A DNA stretch of 33,002 nucleotides from an uncultured Clostridia bacterium (GCA_947584415.1 CANPWN010000009.1:1-33002), one strand, 5' to 3'. Shown: positions 8,997-16,537, counted from the stretch's first letter. Notes: generated by a model not told the origin, from the letters alone. Made by a program: numbers and translations.

Positions 8997-9769
8997 TTTT
9001 TCTCCTCCTCTTTGGCAACACTAAATTTACGGCTGCCTGTTTTAATATTTAATGTATATATCATTGCGCTGACAAGGAACAACACCAAACTTATAAGTAT
9101 GGCACTCGCCCACACAAAGCCCAACAAAAATGTTGCCTTGCACAGCACAAAATATACCGTGGCCCCTGTGATAACCGACACAAAAAGCGCCAGCCATCCA
9201 ATAAACATAAAGTTGTTTTTGAGTTTGTTATATTCGCTTTTCGCAGGCGCAGATGACGAAGGTAGTGCCACAACGCTTGCTCCTTTCCACCTGTTAAGCC
9301 GTGATAAGTAGGATGCATTTGAAAGGTTTTTTAAAACATCACTTAGTGGCTGGCAAAATGCGACAACTGATGTGTCACCATCAAACAAACTTAAACCAAA
9401 CATTAACTCAATAAGTCTTTTCCAAACCCGAACAAAGAAGTCACAGAATTTGTTATGTTTCTTTTTTTGGCATATTGTTATGTCCGCATTTGAAATAATA
9501 AACTCTTTTAATTCTTCCTTTTTTAAAAGTTTGCGCATGATGATGATTTTGCCTTCCGTGGAAACTTTTTTGACAAGCGAATTTATCATCTCTTCCTTTT
9601 TTGAGCCGTCTTGATAAACAAAAATTTTGATAAGTTTGCCCGCTCGGATGATTCCTTTGTTTTTGCTTTCTATACCAATGTAATAGGTCGCGTCAAGAGA
9701 TTTCGTTTCCTTCAAAAACTGCTTAACTTCGCTTATGTTTTCCGTCAATGGCAAGATGATGTTTACCAT
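8993..9769 (-). CDS. GT2-like membrane protein, degenerate glycosyltransferase relative
   Basis: 258 residues. The middle part ([38 protein letters not shown]) recalls the acceptor-side segment of DPM1-type family 2 glycosyltransferases, where a ...FGL...D-G... stretch precedes a conserved region. The N-terminal third, which in active GT2 enzymes holds the nucleotide-binding DxD, shows no DxD motif. Two strong membrane helices follow ([22 protein letters not shown] and [23 protein letters not shown]) before a basic tail. A non-catalytic or strongly diverged GT2 relative is the best guess, with modest confidence. ATG at 9769 follows TAGGAGGAAAA. It lies 8 nt after rpiB and overlaps gap by 4 nt, so it is part of the central metabolism operon. 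Confidence 0.5.
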   Translation of the reverse strand: MVNIILPLTENISEVKQFLKETKSLDATYYIGIESKNKGIIRAGKLIKIFVYQDGSKKEEMINSLVKKVSTEGKIIIMRKLLKKEELKEFIISNADITICQKKKHNKFCDFFVRVWKRLIELMFGLSLFDGDTSVVAFCQPLSDVLKNLSNASYLSRLNRWKGASVVALPSSSAPAKSEYNKLKNNFMFIGWLALFVSVITGATVYFVLCKATFLLGFVWASAILISLVLFLVSAMIYTLNIKTGSRKFSVAKEEEKK

Positions 9770-9777
9770 TTTTCCTC

Positions 9778-10197
9778 CTACAGTTTTTTTATTCTTCTAA
9801 GATGTCTGCCGCCTTCAAAGTCGGTGGTCAAAAAGACTTTGATAATTCTGATTGCCTTGTTCTTTTTCATGAAGTTGCCTGGCAGCACCAAGACATTTGC
9901 GTTGTTGTGCGCCCTTGCAAGTGATGCAAGTTTTGTGTTCCAGCAAAGAGCCGCGCGGATGTTTGTGTTTCTGTTTGCCGCTATTGACATGCCAATCCCA
10001 GTTCCGCAAATAAATATGCCAACATTATGTTCATCTTCCAAGACCTTTGCCGCACCTTTTTTGGCATAATCCGGATAATCAACGCCCTCTTTTGAATATG
10101 TGCCAACATCAATTGTGATTATGCTTTCAGCGTTAAAAAACTTTTTTATCTCTTCTTTTAAAGCATATCCACGGTGGTCACAAGCAAGAATTATCAT
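9778..10197 (-). CDS. rpiB: Ribose-5-phosphate isomerase B (RpiB/LacAB family)
   Basis: Interconverts ribose 5-phosphate and ribulose 5-phosphate in the pentose phosphate pathway. The 139-residue protein has the family signatures CDHRGY (6-11), DYPDYA (40-45), ICGTGIGMSIAANR (63-76, with catalytic C64), the HNNANVLVLPG segment with H97, and FEGGRHLRRI near the C-terminus. The full length and all key residues are present. The start overlaps the ywlE stop by an ATGA junction, with GGGGGAAAGAT upstream. The ywlE-rpiB pairing is the same as in Bacillus subtilis (ywlE-ywlF). A LacA/LacB subunit is a formal alternative, but no lac cluster is nearby. Confidence 0.93.
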   Translation of the reverse strand: MIILACDHRGYALKEEIKKFFNAESIITIDVGTYSKEGVDYPDYAKKGAAKVLEDEHNVGIFICGTGIGMSIAANRNTNIRAALCWNTKLASLARAHNNANVLVLPGNFMKKNKAIRIIKVFLTTDFEGGRHLRRIKKL

Positions 10198-10631
10198 ATC
10201 TTTCCCCCAATACTAATCAATTTTTTTGTCAAAACTTCGCATGCCCTGTCTATCATTTTTGCGCACTCCAAATATTCATCCAAGTCGCCGCCATAAGGGT
10301 CTGGAATTTGCTGGCCAATAAGGTCCTTCATTTCAATCACCCTGCCGTTTACCCTCGCTTTTTGCGCGCTGGTCATGGCAACATACAAAGTTTTTTGGTC
10401 AAATTTTTTGACTTTTACACTCTTTCTTTTTTTATTGTTCGCTCCCAAAATTTTTAAGGCTTTGCATGCGTTTTCACAACTCATTTCTCCCGTTGCATCC
10501 AAACCGCGCGAAGAAATTTTGACAAATTTTATCCCCGCTTTTTCCAGGTGCATTTTCATAAGCCTTTCTGCCATAAATGAGCGGCATGTGTTCCCTGTGC
10601 AAATAAAACATAATTTTATTACATTTTCCAT
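10194..10631 (-). CDS. ywlE: Low-molecular-weight phosphatase, probable protein arginine phosphatase YwlE
   Basis: 145-residue LMW-PTP fold enzyme. The P-loop CTGNTCRS gives nucleophile C11 and R17, and IPDPYGG carries the general-acid aspartate. Position 15 in the loop is threonine; in B. subtilis YwlE the corresponding T11 gives specificity for phosphoarginine, while tyrosine phosphatases usually have isoleucine there. Together with McsB in the same window this supports removal of phosphate from protein arginines. The substrate assignment is inferred from this residue and from the rpiB neighbour. It is the first gene of a six-gene coupled operon. No Shine-Dalgarno sequence precedes ATG 10631, and a predicted promoter places +1 on the A of that ATG. 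Confidence 0.87.
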   Translation of the reverse strand: MENVIKLCFICTGNTCRSFMAERLMKMHLEKAGIKFVKISSRGLDATGEMSCENACKALKILGANNKKRKSVKVKKFDQKTLYVAMTSAQKARVNGRVIEMKDLIGQQIPDPYGGDLDEYLECAKMIDRACEVLTKKLISIGGKI

Positions 10632-10637
10632 AGCAAA

Positions 10638-10665
10638 ATTTTAACACACATTTAAAAAAAATCAA
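10638..10665 (-). promoter_or_regulatory. Predicted promoter of the ywlE operon, leaderless arrangement
   Basis: -35 TTGATT (10660-10665), 16-nt spacer, extended -10 TGT-TAAAAT (10638-10643). The expected +1 is 10631, the A of the ywlE ATG. The -35 box lies inside the 3' arm of the rsfS terminator hairpin. Confidence 0.6.
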
Positions 10666-10682
10666 AGCAAATATGCTTTGAT
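10654..10682 (-). terminator. Intrinsic terminator of rsfS
   Basis: Minus strand 9-bp stem ATCAAAGCA-TATT-TGCTTTGAT (10661-10682) followed by seven T (10654-10660), starting at the base next to the rsfS stop. It overlaps the ywlE promoter. Confidence 0.8.
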
Positions 10683-11039
10683 TTATTGTTCTTTTGCTTT
10701 CTTTGAGCGTTTTTTCATTGTTTTGACAACATCAATTTCTTTGCTTTTATAAAGTCGGTCAAGATTGTATTTCGTTCTCTCTGGCTGGGTGAATATGTGA
10801 AGGATGATTGGAGAGGTGTTGATGATTATCCACTCGCCTTTGTGATAGCCATCTTTTTCGCCAGCAAATCTTGGGTCCTCACAAACTTCGTCTGCAATTT
10901 TTTTTGTTTCAAGTGTGTTCGCCCCGCTGACAATAACGCAAAACTTTTCCTCGTCACCATCAGACAAATCAAAGGTGGCAAGATTTTTGCATTTAAGCGT
11001 TTTTAAATGTTCAACAAGTTTGATAAGTTTGTCGTTCAT
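10683..11039 (-). CDS. rsfS: Ribosomal silencing factor RsfS
   Basis: 118-residue member of the RsfS/Iojap family, which binds ribosomal protein L14 and blocks joining of the 30S and 50S subunits when nutrients are short. The core is visible as NLATFDLSDGDEEKFCVIV, KIADEVCED, GYHKGEWIIINTSPIILHIF and YNLDRLYK. The family's usual W-x-LLDYGDVVVHVF-type strand is present as WIIINTSPIILHIF. An open frame extends 11 codons upstream, but the ATG at 11039 is preceded by AAAAGGGAAAGT and matches the family N-terminus. The gene stands alone with its own promoter and terminator, without the nadD and yqeK neighbours common in Bacillota. Confidence 0.9.
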   Translation of the reverse strand: MNDKLIKLVEHLKTLKCKNLATFDLSDGDEEKFCVIVSGANTLETKKIADEVCEDPRFAGEKDGYHKGEWIIINTSPIILHIFTQPERTKYNLDRLYKSKEIDVVKTMKKRSKKAKEQ

Positions 11040-11056
11040 ACTTTCCCTTTTTATAT

Positions 11057-11085
11057 ATTTTACATAATTCATTTCAAAAAAACAA
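11057..11085 (-). promoter_or_regulatory. Predicted rsfS promoter
   Basis: -35 TTGTTT (11080-11085), 17-nt spacer, -10 TAAAAT (11057-11062). The expected +1 near 11050 leaves a short leader containing the AAGGGA ribosome binding site. It lies in the 91-bp gap shared with the divergent gene at 11131. Confidence 0.4.
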
Positions 11086-11114
11086 TAATTTTGCAGTATT
11101 TTTTTGACAACTTC

Positions 11115-11123
11115 TGTTAAAAA
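11115..11123 (+). promoter_or_regulatory. Possible extended -10 element of the 11131 gene
   Basis: TGT-TAAAAA at 11115-11123 places +1 at about 11130, one base before the ATG at 11131. The surrounding sequence resembles the ywlE promoter (GTTAAAA, a short T-rich stretch, then GCTATG). A consensus -35 TTGACA exists at 11104 but is too close to this -10, so the element would have to work as an extended -10 without a regular -35. Confidence 0.35.
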
Positions 11124-11130
11124 TTACGCT

Positions 11131-11934
11131 ATGCAAAAAATATCATTTGTTTTTCAAGCACTTTTTAAATTCTTGCTCATTTTTTTGATTGTTTTTGTTT
11201 GGGTAAGATATTTTGTTCGTTCGCTTGTGCTTTGTCTTGTGATTACTATTGCAGTGAGCGCGGCAATTTTTGTTGTCACATCCCTGTTTTCAAAGAAACG
11301 AAAATCATCTGCAAGTCTTAAAGCAAGCGAGCGTGAAGATGCAGAAAACATGTTTTTGTCGCTATCTTTGGAAAATAAACCTCTTGATTTTTTTCTTAAA
11401 CTTGCTTCAAAAAAGCACCTTGCAACCAAAAAAGATGACTGCATTTTGATTTGTCATAGTGGCGAAGAAAAAGTGATTTTGCAACCCTTTCTTTTTCATC
11501 GTGAACTTGGTTGTGATGACATTGCAAAGTTTGTGGCAAAGGCGCAAAAATATAAGGCTGAAAAAGTGGTTGTGATTTGCAAGTCGGCGGGCAAAGACTG
11601 TTTCAGTTTTTCAAAAAAATTTGATATTGAATTTGTCATTTTGGACCAATATGAAACTTACTCCAAACTTTACATGCCTTACAATTTTATGCCAGAAGTC
11701 AAGACTAAATACAAAAAAGAAAAGGCCCTTGCTTTCAAAGACCTTGCCATGTATTCACTCAACCGTTCGCGCGCAAAAGGTTATTTTTTCTCCGCTTTAA
11801 TACTTGTGTTTTCTTCGCTTTTCGTCCGAGCGACAATATATTACTGCATTGTTGCAAGCCTGCTTGTCATCCTTGCCCTTATTTCACTTTACAACCCTTT
11901 TGCAAGAAACAAAAAGGCGGGGTCGCTGCTTTAA
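11131..11934 (+). CDS. Hypothetical membrane protein with central soluble domain
   Basis: 267 residues, not recognised. Two membrane helices form an N-terminal hairpin (FVFQALFKFLLIFLIVFVWV and SLVLCLVITIAVSAAIFVV). A soluble domain of about 130 residues follows (~65-195), with alternating beta-like and helical stretches (DDCILICHSGEEKVIL, AEKVVVICKSAG, FDIEFVILDQYE). Two more helices close the protein (YFFSALILVFSSLFVRATI and IVASLLVILALISLY). The soluble part looks like a small alpha/beta domain but shows no motif I can name. An in-frame TTG at 11104 gives a longer version, but no ribosome binding site supports either start. Its stop overlaps the yhbY stop as a shared TTAA. Confidence 0.7.
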   Translation: MQKISFVFQALFKFLLIFLIVFVWVRYFVRSLVLCLVITIAVSAAIFVVTSLFSKKRKSSASLKASEREDAENMFLSLSLENKPLDFFLKLASKKHLATKKDDCILICHSGEEKVILQPFLFHRELGCDDIAKFVAKAQKYKAEKVVVICKSAGKDCFSFSKKFDIEFVILDQYETYSKLYMPYNFMPEVKTKYKKEKALAFKDLAMYSLNRSRAKGYFFSALILVFSSLFVRATIYYCIVASLLVILALISLYNPFARNKKAGSLL

Positions 11935-12227
11935 GGAAGTTCAATGTGTTTGAAACCTTTTTTGGTTGATTTTTTGTAAACAACCAATATTGCCCCAATT
12001 TGCTGGACAGGTTCGCTGCCGGTGTTTTGACAAATAAAGCTCATCACCTCTTTGGTGTCAAGCGGGCAATTTTTTAACACTTTGATTTTGACAAGTTCCC
12101 TTGCTTCCAATAATAGCCTTATGCCTTCATATCCGTTTTCGCTCAGGCCATCTTTGCCTATTTGGACAACAGGCTCTAGCACACTTGCAAGTCCGCGCAA
12201 GCATGCGCGTTGTTTTGAAGTCAGCAT
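11931..12227 (-). CDS. yhbY: YhbY-family CRM-domain RNA-binding protein
   Basis: 98-residue single CRM-domain protein of the YhbY/YqeI family, associated with the pre-50S ribosome. Signatures are LTSKQRACLRGLASVLEPVV, the GKDGL loop (equivalent to the GxxG RNA-binding loop), ALEAREL-like LLEARELVKIKVLKN, and QQIGAILVVYKKS near the C-terminus. ATG 12227 follows AAAGGAGGAAAA; nine upstream in-frame codons are rejected. It is the last gene of the lysS-nth-obg-yhbY operon, 10 nt after obg, and the obg-yhbY pairing fits a role in ribosome assembly. Confidence 0.92.
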   Translation of the reverse strand: MLTSKQRACLRGLASVLEPVVQIGKDGLSENGYEGIRLLLEARELVKIKVLKNCPLDTKEVMSFICQNTGSEPVQQIGAILVVYKKSTKKGFKHIELP

Positions 12228-12237
12228 TTTTCCTCCT

Positions 12238-13503
12238 TTACTGCACATATTCAAATTCTATGTCTTTAATTCGGACAATGTCGCCATTTTTAAGCCCTTT
12301 TTCTTTGAGCATATCAATTATTCCCATCTCTTGCAAGCGTGTTTGAAAATAGGCAAAACTTCTTGGGTCATCCAGCACTATGCCACGGACAAAGTTGTCA
12401 ATTTTGCCGCCAGAGACAATGAAAATGTTGTTCTCTCTTGTGATTTCAATACTTGTTAAGTCCGGCTTGTCAAAATCAAAAACTTCAACTTTAACAGGCG
12501 GTTTTTTCGGCAAGTGCGAAAGTTTTTCAAGCATTGTGTTTTTAAGTTCTTCGACCCCTTCATGCAAAATGGATGAAAGTGTCATTGGGCGAATTTTATA
12601 TTTCTTTTCAAACTCATTTAAAAGTTGTTGAAGCGCATCTTCTTCAACTTCGTCAATCTTTGAAAAGACAACAATTTGCGGTGTTTTGGCAAGTTCAGGG
12701 CTGTATTTTTTAAGTTCCAAGTTTATTTTTTCATAGTCTGAAAAAACATCTCTGCCTTCACTTTGTGATGCATCAATAAGATGCACTATAAGCCTAACGC
12801 GCTCAACATGTCTTAAAAAATAATGTCCAAGTCCTGCACCCTCGCTTGCCCCTTCAATTAAGCCTGGGATGTCCGCCACAACAAACGCTTGTCCTTTAAC
12901 TTGGCATACACCGAGATTTGGATATAGGGTTGTGAAAGGATAATTGGCAATCTTTGGGTTCGCATTTGAGATGACTGACAAAAGTGTTGATTTCCCAACA
13001 TTTGGATAGCCGACAAGTCCAACATCAGCAAGCGTTTTAAGTTCCAAAATGACTTCCCTTTCCTTTGTCACAACTCCTGTTTGCGAAAACGCCGGGGCTT
13101 GTTTGACTGATGTTTTGAAATAGGCGTTGCCATGTCCACCAGCTCCGCCCTTTAATGCTGTGAACAACTGCTCTTTTTCGCTGAGGTCAGCAATAACTTT
13201 GCCACTTTCCGCTTCCAAAATCACCGTGCCAACAGGTACATCTATGATAAGGTCTTTACCAGACGCACCGGTTTTAAGTTGTTTTTCCCCATCTTTTCCG
13301 TCCTCTGCATAAAACTTCTTGGCAAAGCGGAAGGAATAAAGCGTGTTCATCTCCTCTGTTGCGTGAAAAATTATGTCGCCACCTTTTCCGCCATCTCCAC
13401 CGTCTGGGCCGCCTTTCATATTGAGTTTTGTGCGAAGAAAACTGAGGTGTCCTGCACCTCCATTTCCAGACTTTATTTTGATTTTTACGCGGTCAAGAAA
13501 CAA
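12238..13503 (-). CDS. obg: GTPase Obg/CgtA
   Basis: Essential GTPase for 50S subunit maturation and stress signalling. The 421 residues show the glycine-rich Obg fold (GNGGAGHLSFLR, GGPDGGDGGKGGD; ~1-158), the G domain with G1 GYPNVGKS (165-172), G3 DIPG (211-214) and G4 SKID (281-284), and a C-terminal OCT domain (~355-421). The G4 asparagine normally found in NKxD is serine here, a mild departure. The start is TTG 13503 with AAGGAGTGAAAA upstream, which is the only start giving the canonical MFLDRVKI N-terminus. It overlaps nth by 11 nt. Confidence 0.96.
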   Translation of the reverse strand: MFLDRVKIKIKSGNGGAGHLSFLRTKLNMKGGPDGGDGGKGGDIIFHATEEMNTLYSFRFAKKFYAEDGKDGEKQLKTGASGKDLIIDVPVGTVILEAESGKVIADLSEKEQLFTALKGGAGGHGNAYFKTSVKQAPAFSQTGVVTKEREVILELKTLADVGLVGYPNVGKSTLLSVISNANPKIANYPFTTLYPNLGVCQVKGQAFVVADIPGLIEGASEGAGLGHYFLRHVERVRLIVHLIDASQSEGRDVFSDYEKINLELKKYSPELAKTPQIVVFSKIDEVEEDALQQLLNEFEKKYKIRPMTLSSILHEGVEELKNTMLEKLSHLPKKPPVKVEVFDFDKPDLTSIEITRENNIFIVSGGKIDNFVRGIVLDDPRSFAYFQTRLQEMGIIDMLKEKGLKNGDIVRIKDIEFEYVQ

Positions 13504-14125
13504 TTTTCACTCCTTGATAATATTTGCAAATTTTTTGGAACGGGCAACCTTGACAATCCGGCTTTATTGCCTTGCACTTGTATCTGCCAAACAAGACCAT
13601 TTGAAAGTGCAGTCGCGACCAATCTTTTTCGTCAAAGATGCTTTTGAGTTTAAGTTCCACTTTGTTCGGGTCTTTTTCGTCGACAAGACCCAGCCTGTTT
13701 GAAACGCGAAGAACATGTGTGTCGACCGCAAAACCCGGCTTGTGAAAAGCTTCGGAGAGCATGACATTTGCCGTCTTTCTGCCGACACCAGCAAGAGAGC
13801 AAAGTTCGTCAAAATCCGACGGAACAACGCCATGAAAATGCTCAATAATGTCCTTTGACGCGGATAAAATGCTTTTTGCTTTGTTGTGATAAAAGCCGCA
13901 TGAGTGAATTTTCTCTTCAAGTTCCTCTTGGCTTAATGAAAGCATCTTTTTGGGCGTGTTATACTTTTTAAATAATTCCCTCGTCACAATGTTGACACGC
14001 TTGTCCGTGCATTGTGCCGACAAAATAACCGCCACCAAAAGTTCAAATGGAGAGTTATATTCAAGTTCGCATTTGGCGTTCGGAAAAAATTTGTTAAATT
14101 GTGCGGCTATTTCTTCTGTCTTCAA
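13493..14125 (-). CDS. nth: Endonuclease III
   Basis: Bifunctional DNA glycosylase/AP lyase of base excision repair that removes oxidised pyrimidines. All key features are present in 210 residues: helix-hairpin-helix LAGVGRKTANVML with catalytic lysine K117, catalytic D135 in AVDTHVLRVSNRL, and the [4Fe-4S] cluster C-x6-C-x2-C-x5-C (C184, C191, C194, C200). The start is TTG at 14125 with GAGGTAAAC upstream, 2 nt after the lysS stop. The close spacing to lysS and the overlap with obg show one transcript. Confidence 0.96.
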   Translation of the reverse strand: MKTEEIAAQFNKFFPNAKCELEYNSPFELLVAVILSAQCTDKRVNIVTRELFKKYNTPKKMLSLSQEELEEKIHSCGFYHNKAKSILSASKDIIEHFHGVVPSDFDELCSLAGVGRKTANVMLSEAFHKPGFAVDTHVLRVSNRLGLVDEKDPNKVELKLKSIFDEKDWSRLHFQMVLFGRYKCKAIKPDCQGCPFQKICKYYQGVKIVS

Positions 14126-14127
14126 GT

Positions 14128-15591
14128 TTACCTCATAAGTGGGAACAACACTGTATCGCGGATGTTTGGAAGGTCAAAGACAAACTGCAAAAATCTGTCA
14201 ATTCCAAAACCTAAACCGCTGATTGGCGGCATGCCGTGTTCCATGGCAAGAAGGAAGTCCTCGTCAACATCCATTGTTTCATCATCACCGCTCGCTTTTT
14301 CCTCAAGTTGTTCCTCCAAAGTCTGCCTTTGTGTGATTGGGTTGACAAGTTCGGAATAAGCCTTAACAAGTTCTTGTCCACCAGCCACAATTTGAAAAAC
14401 ATCAATGATGCGGCTGTCCTTGTCATTGCGTCTTGCAAGTGGAATCATGATTGCTGGATAATTGTAAATGACTGTTGGGTCGACAATTCCTGCACGGATT
14501 TTACGCTTATAAATGTAATCAATGAGCGTTCTGACCGTTTTGCACTCCTCAAGTTCAGTATAGCCAAATAATTTTTTTTCAACAACTTTCTTCTTAAGTT
14601 CATTAACATCCGTGATGTCCAAGAAATCAAAGCCAAGAATTTCTTTCATTGTTGCGACATAGTCAATCTTTGGCCACTCTTTGTTAAACTCAATTTCGCG
14701 GCCTTGATATGTGACCACTGTCGTTCCAAGACAACTTTGAAGCATTTTTAACATAAAATCTTTGAAAAATTTGAGATTATCTTCAAAATCCCAATATGCA
14801 GCATACCACTCGACCTGTGTGAATTCCTGCAAATGTGCCGTGTCCATGCCCTCATTTCTAAAATCCTTGCCCATTTCAAACACACGGTCAAAGCCGCCGG
14901 CAATGCACTGCTTAAGCCATGTTTCTGTGGCAATTCTAAGATTACACTCAATGTCAAGTGCGTTGTGTTTTGTAAAGAACGGTTTTGCGCTTGCACCAGA
15001 CACACTCGTCTGCAAAACTGGAGTTTCAACTTCAATAAAGCCATTATCTTCCAAATAGCGGCGGATGAAAGACTCCACCTTGCTGCGTGTCAAGAAAATT
15101 TTTCTCGCGTCCTCATTGACAATGAGGTCAAGATAGCGTTGGCGATATTTTGTTTCAATGTCAGTCAACCCGTGGAATTTTTCTGGGAGTGGACGAAGTG
15201 CCTTTGAAAGCAAGGTCACCTTTTCCGCTTTGACTGTCACCTCGCCTGTTTGGGTTGTGTAAACCTCGCCCTCAACACCAACAAAGTCGCCAAGGTCAAT
15301 CATCTTTTTATAAAAATCATAACTAACTTCATCCAATTCATTTCTGCCAACTGACACTTGAATTGCTGCGTTTATGTCACGAATTTGCATAAAGCCAAAT
15401 TTGCCCATAACACGCCTGAAAATCATCCTGCCAGCCACTTTAACTCTTTGGCCAAGCATTGTGCGAGCCTGTTCAATGGTCGCTGTGCGCTCAAATTTTG
15501 CTTTATAGACAATTTCACCACTTTTTTGAAGTTCTTGAATCTTGTTTCGTCTTACATCAATTTCGCTTGATAAGTTTGTTACATCTGCCAT
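14128..15591 (-). CDS. lysS: Lysyl-tRNA synthetase, class II
   Basis: Charges tRNA-Lys. 487 residues, the usual bacterial length. An N-terminal OB-fold (VKVAGRMIFRRVMGKFGFMQ to VGVEGEVYTTQTGEV) binds the anticodon. The class II core follows: the motif 1 region (KVESFIRRYLEDNGFIEVET), motif 2 (GKDFRNEGMDTAHLQEFTQV) and motif 3 (GLGFGIDRFLQFVF). MPPISGLGFGIDR is characteristic of class II LysRS. ATG 15591 has AAGGAGAAAGAT upstream and a recognisable promoter. It is the first gene of the lysS-nth-obg-yhbY operon. Confidence 0.97.
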   Translation of the reverse strand: MADVTNLSSEIDVRRNKIQELQKSGEIVYKAKFERTATIEQARTMLGQRVKVAGRMIFRRVMGKFGFMQIRDINAAIQVSVGRNELDEVSYDFYKKMIDLGDFVGVEGEVYTTQTGEVTVKAEKVTLLSKALRPLPEKFHGLTDIETKYRQRYLDLIVNEDARKIFLTRSKVESFIRRYLEDNGFIEVETPVLQTSVSGASAKPFFTKHNALDIECNLRIATETWLKQCIAGGFDRVFEMGKDFRNEGMDTAHLQEFTQVEWYAAYWDFEDNLKFFKDFMLKMLQSCLGTTVVTYQGREIEFNKEWPKIDYVATMKEILGFDFLDITDVNELKKKVVEKKLFGYTELEECKTVRTLIDYIYKRKIRAGIVDPTVIYNYPAIMIPLARRNDKDSRIIDVFQIVAGGQELVKAYSELVNPITQRQTLEEQLEEKASGDDETMDVDEDFLLAMEHGMPPISGLGFGIDRFLQFVFDLPNIRDTVLFPLMR

Positions 15592-15617
15592 ATCTTTCTC
15601 CTTAATTTACAAGAAAA

Positions 15618-15646
15618 AGACTAGCAAAATAGCCAAAAAAAGTCAA
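15618..15646 (-). promoter_or_regulatory. lysS operon promoter
   Basis: -35 TTGACT (15641-15646), 17-nt spacer, extended -10 TGC-TAGTCT (15618-15623). The predicted +1 near 15611 gives a leader of about 20 nt with the AAGGAG ribosome binding site. The -35 box is also the 3' arm of the upstream terminator hairpin. Confidence 0.65.
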
Positions 15647-15656
15647 CCTATTTGAC
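15635..15656 (-). terminator. Weak intrinsic terminator after the lytic transglycosylase
   Basis: Minus strand GTCAA-ATAGG-TTGAC (15642-15656) followed by seven T. The 5-bp stem is short, but the U-tract is good and it lies 12 nt after the stop at 15669. Confidence 0.5.
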
Positions 15657-15668
15657 GGAAAAACAAAG

Positions 15669-16196
15669 TTAAACCTTGCTTTTATAATAAGCATTGTTTT
15701 TTTTGACTTTTTGAAGATAGTCCCGCGTTTCATTGAAAGGTATTTCTTTTAATGTGATGCCATCTGAAGAATACTTTTCCGTCCTTAACCAAGACCGTAC
15801 TTTTGTTGGGCCTGCGTTGTAAGCACAAATTGCCTCGTCAAAACTAAACAGTCCTAATAGATATCTAAGATATTTGCATCCGCAGTCAAGATTTGTTTCA
15901 ACATCAAAGAGGGCGTTTGGGTCAAAGCCATCTTTTAAACTGACCGCAGCCGCTGTTTCTGGCATGAGTTGCATAAGACCCCTCGCCCCTTTCTTTGAGA
16001 CAGCGTTTTTGTCAAAGCCGCTTTCAACATTGATTATTGACAGCACAAGCGCAGGCGAAAGGTCATATTTCTCCGCCGCCGATACAACCTCACTTTTATA
16101 CTTTATTGGATACGCCAAACTATACATTAAAAAAGTTATGGCAAGACAAAACGCTATGCCAAAAAAAAGCATGATAAATATTGGCGCTCTTTTCAC
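15669..16196 (-). CDS. Membrane-anchored lytic transglycosylase (SLT domain)
   Basis: Cleaves peptidoglycan glycan strands outside the membrane. 175 residues: an N-terminal membrane anchor (FIMLFFGIAFCLAITFLMYSL), then a goose-type lysozyme/SLT domain with catalytic E58 in INVESGFDKNAVS, the GARGLMQLMPETA motif and the YNAGPTKV motif near the C-terminus. It corresponds to the small YjbJ-type enzymes of Bacillota. The start appears to be GTG 16196; no clear Shine-Dalgarno sequence precedes it. An internal ATG at 16172 would shorten the anchor. It lies 36 nt downstream of the DUF3343 gene on the same strand. Confidence 0.9.
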   Translation of the reverse strand: MKRAPIFIMLFFGIAFCLAITFLMYSLAYPIKYKSEVVSAAEKYDLSPALVLSIINVESGFDKNAVSKKGARGLMQLMPETAAAVSLKDGFDPNALFDVETNLDCGCKYLRYLLGLFSFDEAICAYNAGPTKVRSWLRTEKYSSDGITLKEIPFNETRDYLQKVKKNNAYYKSKV

Positions 16197-16232
16197 AATT
16201 TTATGTTATGAAATTTTTGTTTTTATATGCTC

Positions 16233-16454
16233 TTACCCTTCTATATATCCTTTAAATGTTTTAAAACTGCTTTCTGGAAATTGCGACTTCACTATTGGAA
16301 GATAATCTTTCATAAATCTGACTGATATGCCACAGGCTCTGCCCGCTGATTTGGGTGTTGACACAACCATGTTTGGCACTCCCATACGCTTTAAATATGC
16401 TGCAAAAGACAGGGTTTCACTGCGTGATGTGAAAACTGCATAAATATATCCCAT
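16233..16454 (-). CDS. DUF3343 protein (putative Se/S carrier-like)
   Basis: 73-residue protein with the DUF3343 pattern: an N-terminal strand YIYAVFTSRSETLSFAAYL, then a single conserved cysteine C41 in GRACGISVRF. This family has been proposed to carry selenium or sulfur and often sits beside cysteine desulfurases. Here the divergent neighbour 83 bp away is a class V desulfurase (16538, plus strand), which supports that idea. ATG 16454 follows GCAGGAGAAACAA. No SelD or YedF is seen in the window, so a sulfur rather than selenium role cannot be excluded. Confidence 0.8.
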   Translation of the reverse strand: MGYIYAVFTSRSETLSFAAYLKRMGVPNMVVSTPKSAGRACGISVRFMKDYLPIVKSQFPESSFKTFKGYIEG

Positions 16455-16537
16455 TTGTTTCTCCTGCTATGCACCTTTTCTCTCCATTTACACTATATTT
16501 ATTAGTGAAAAATTTTGTTAAAAGGAATTTTTTTAAG

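Noticed and set aside
11104..11109. Consensus TTGACA as the -35 of the 11131 gene
   Set aside because: Seventeen bases downstream the sequence reads CGCTAT, overlapping the start codon, so no usable -10 follows at the right distance.
16455..16537. Promoters for the DUF3343 and desulfurase genes
   Set aside because: A TTAACA-18-TATAGT pair on the minus strand and a few AT-rich hexamers on the plus strand are possible, but none is convincing enough to list.
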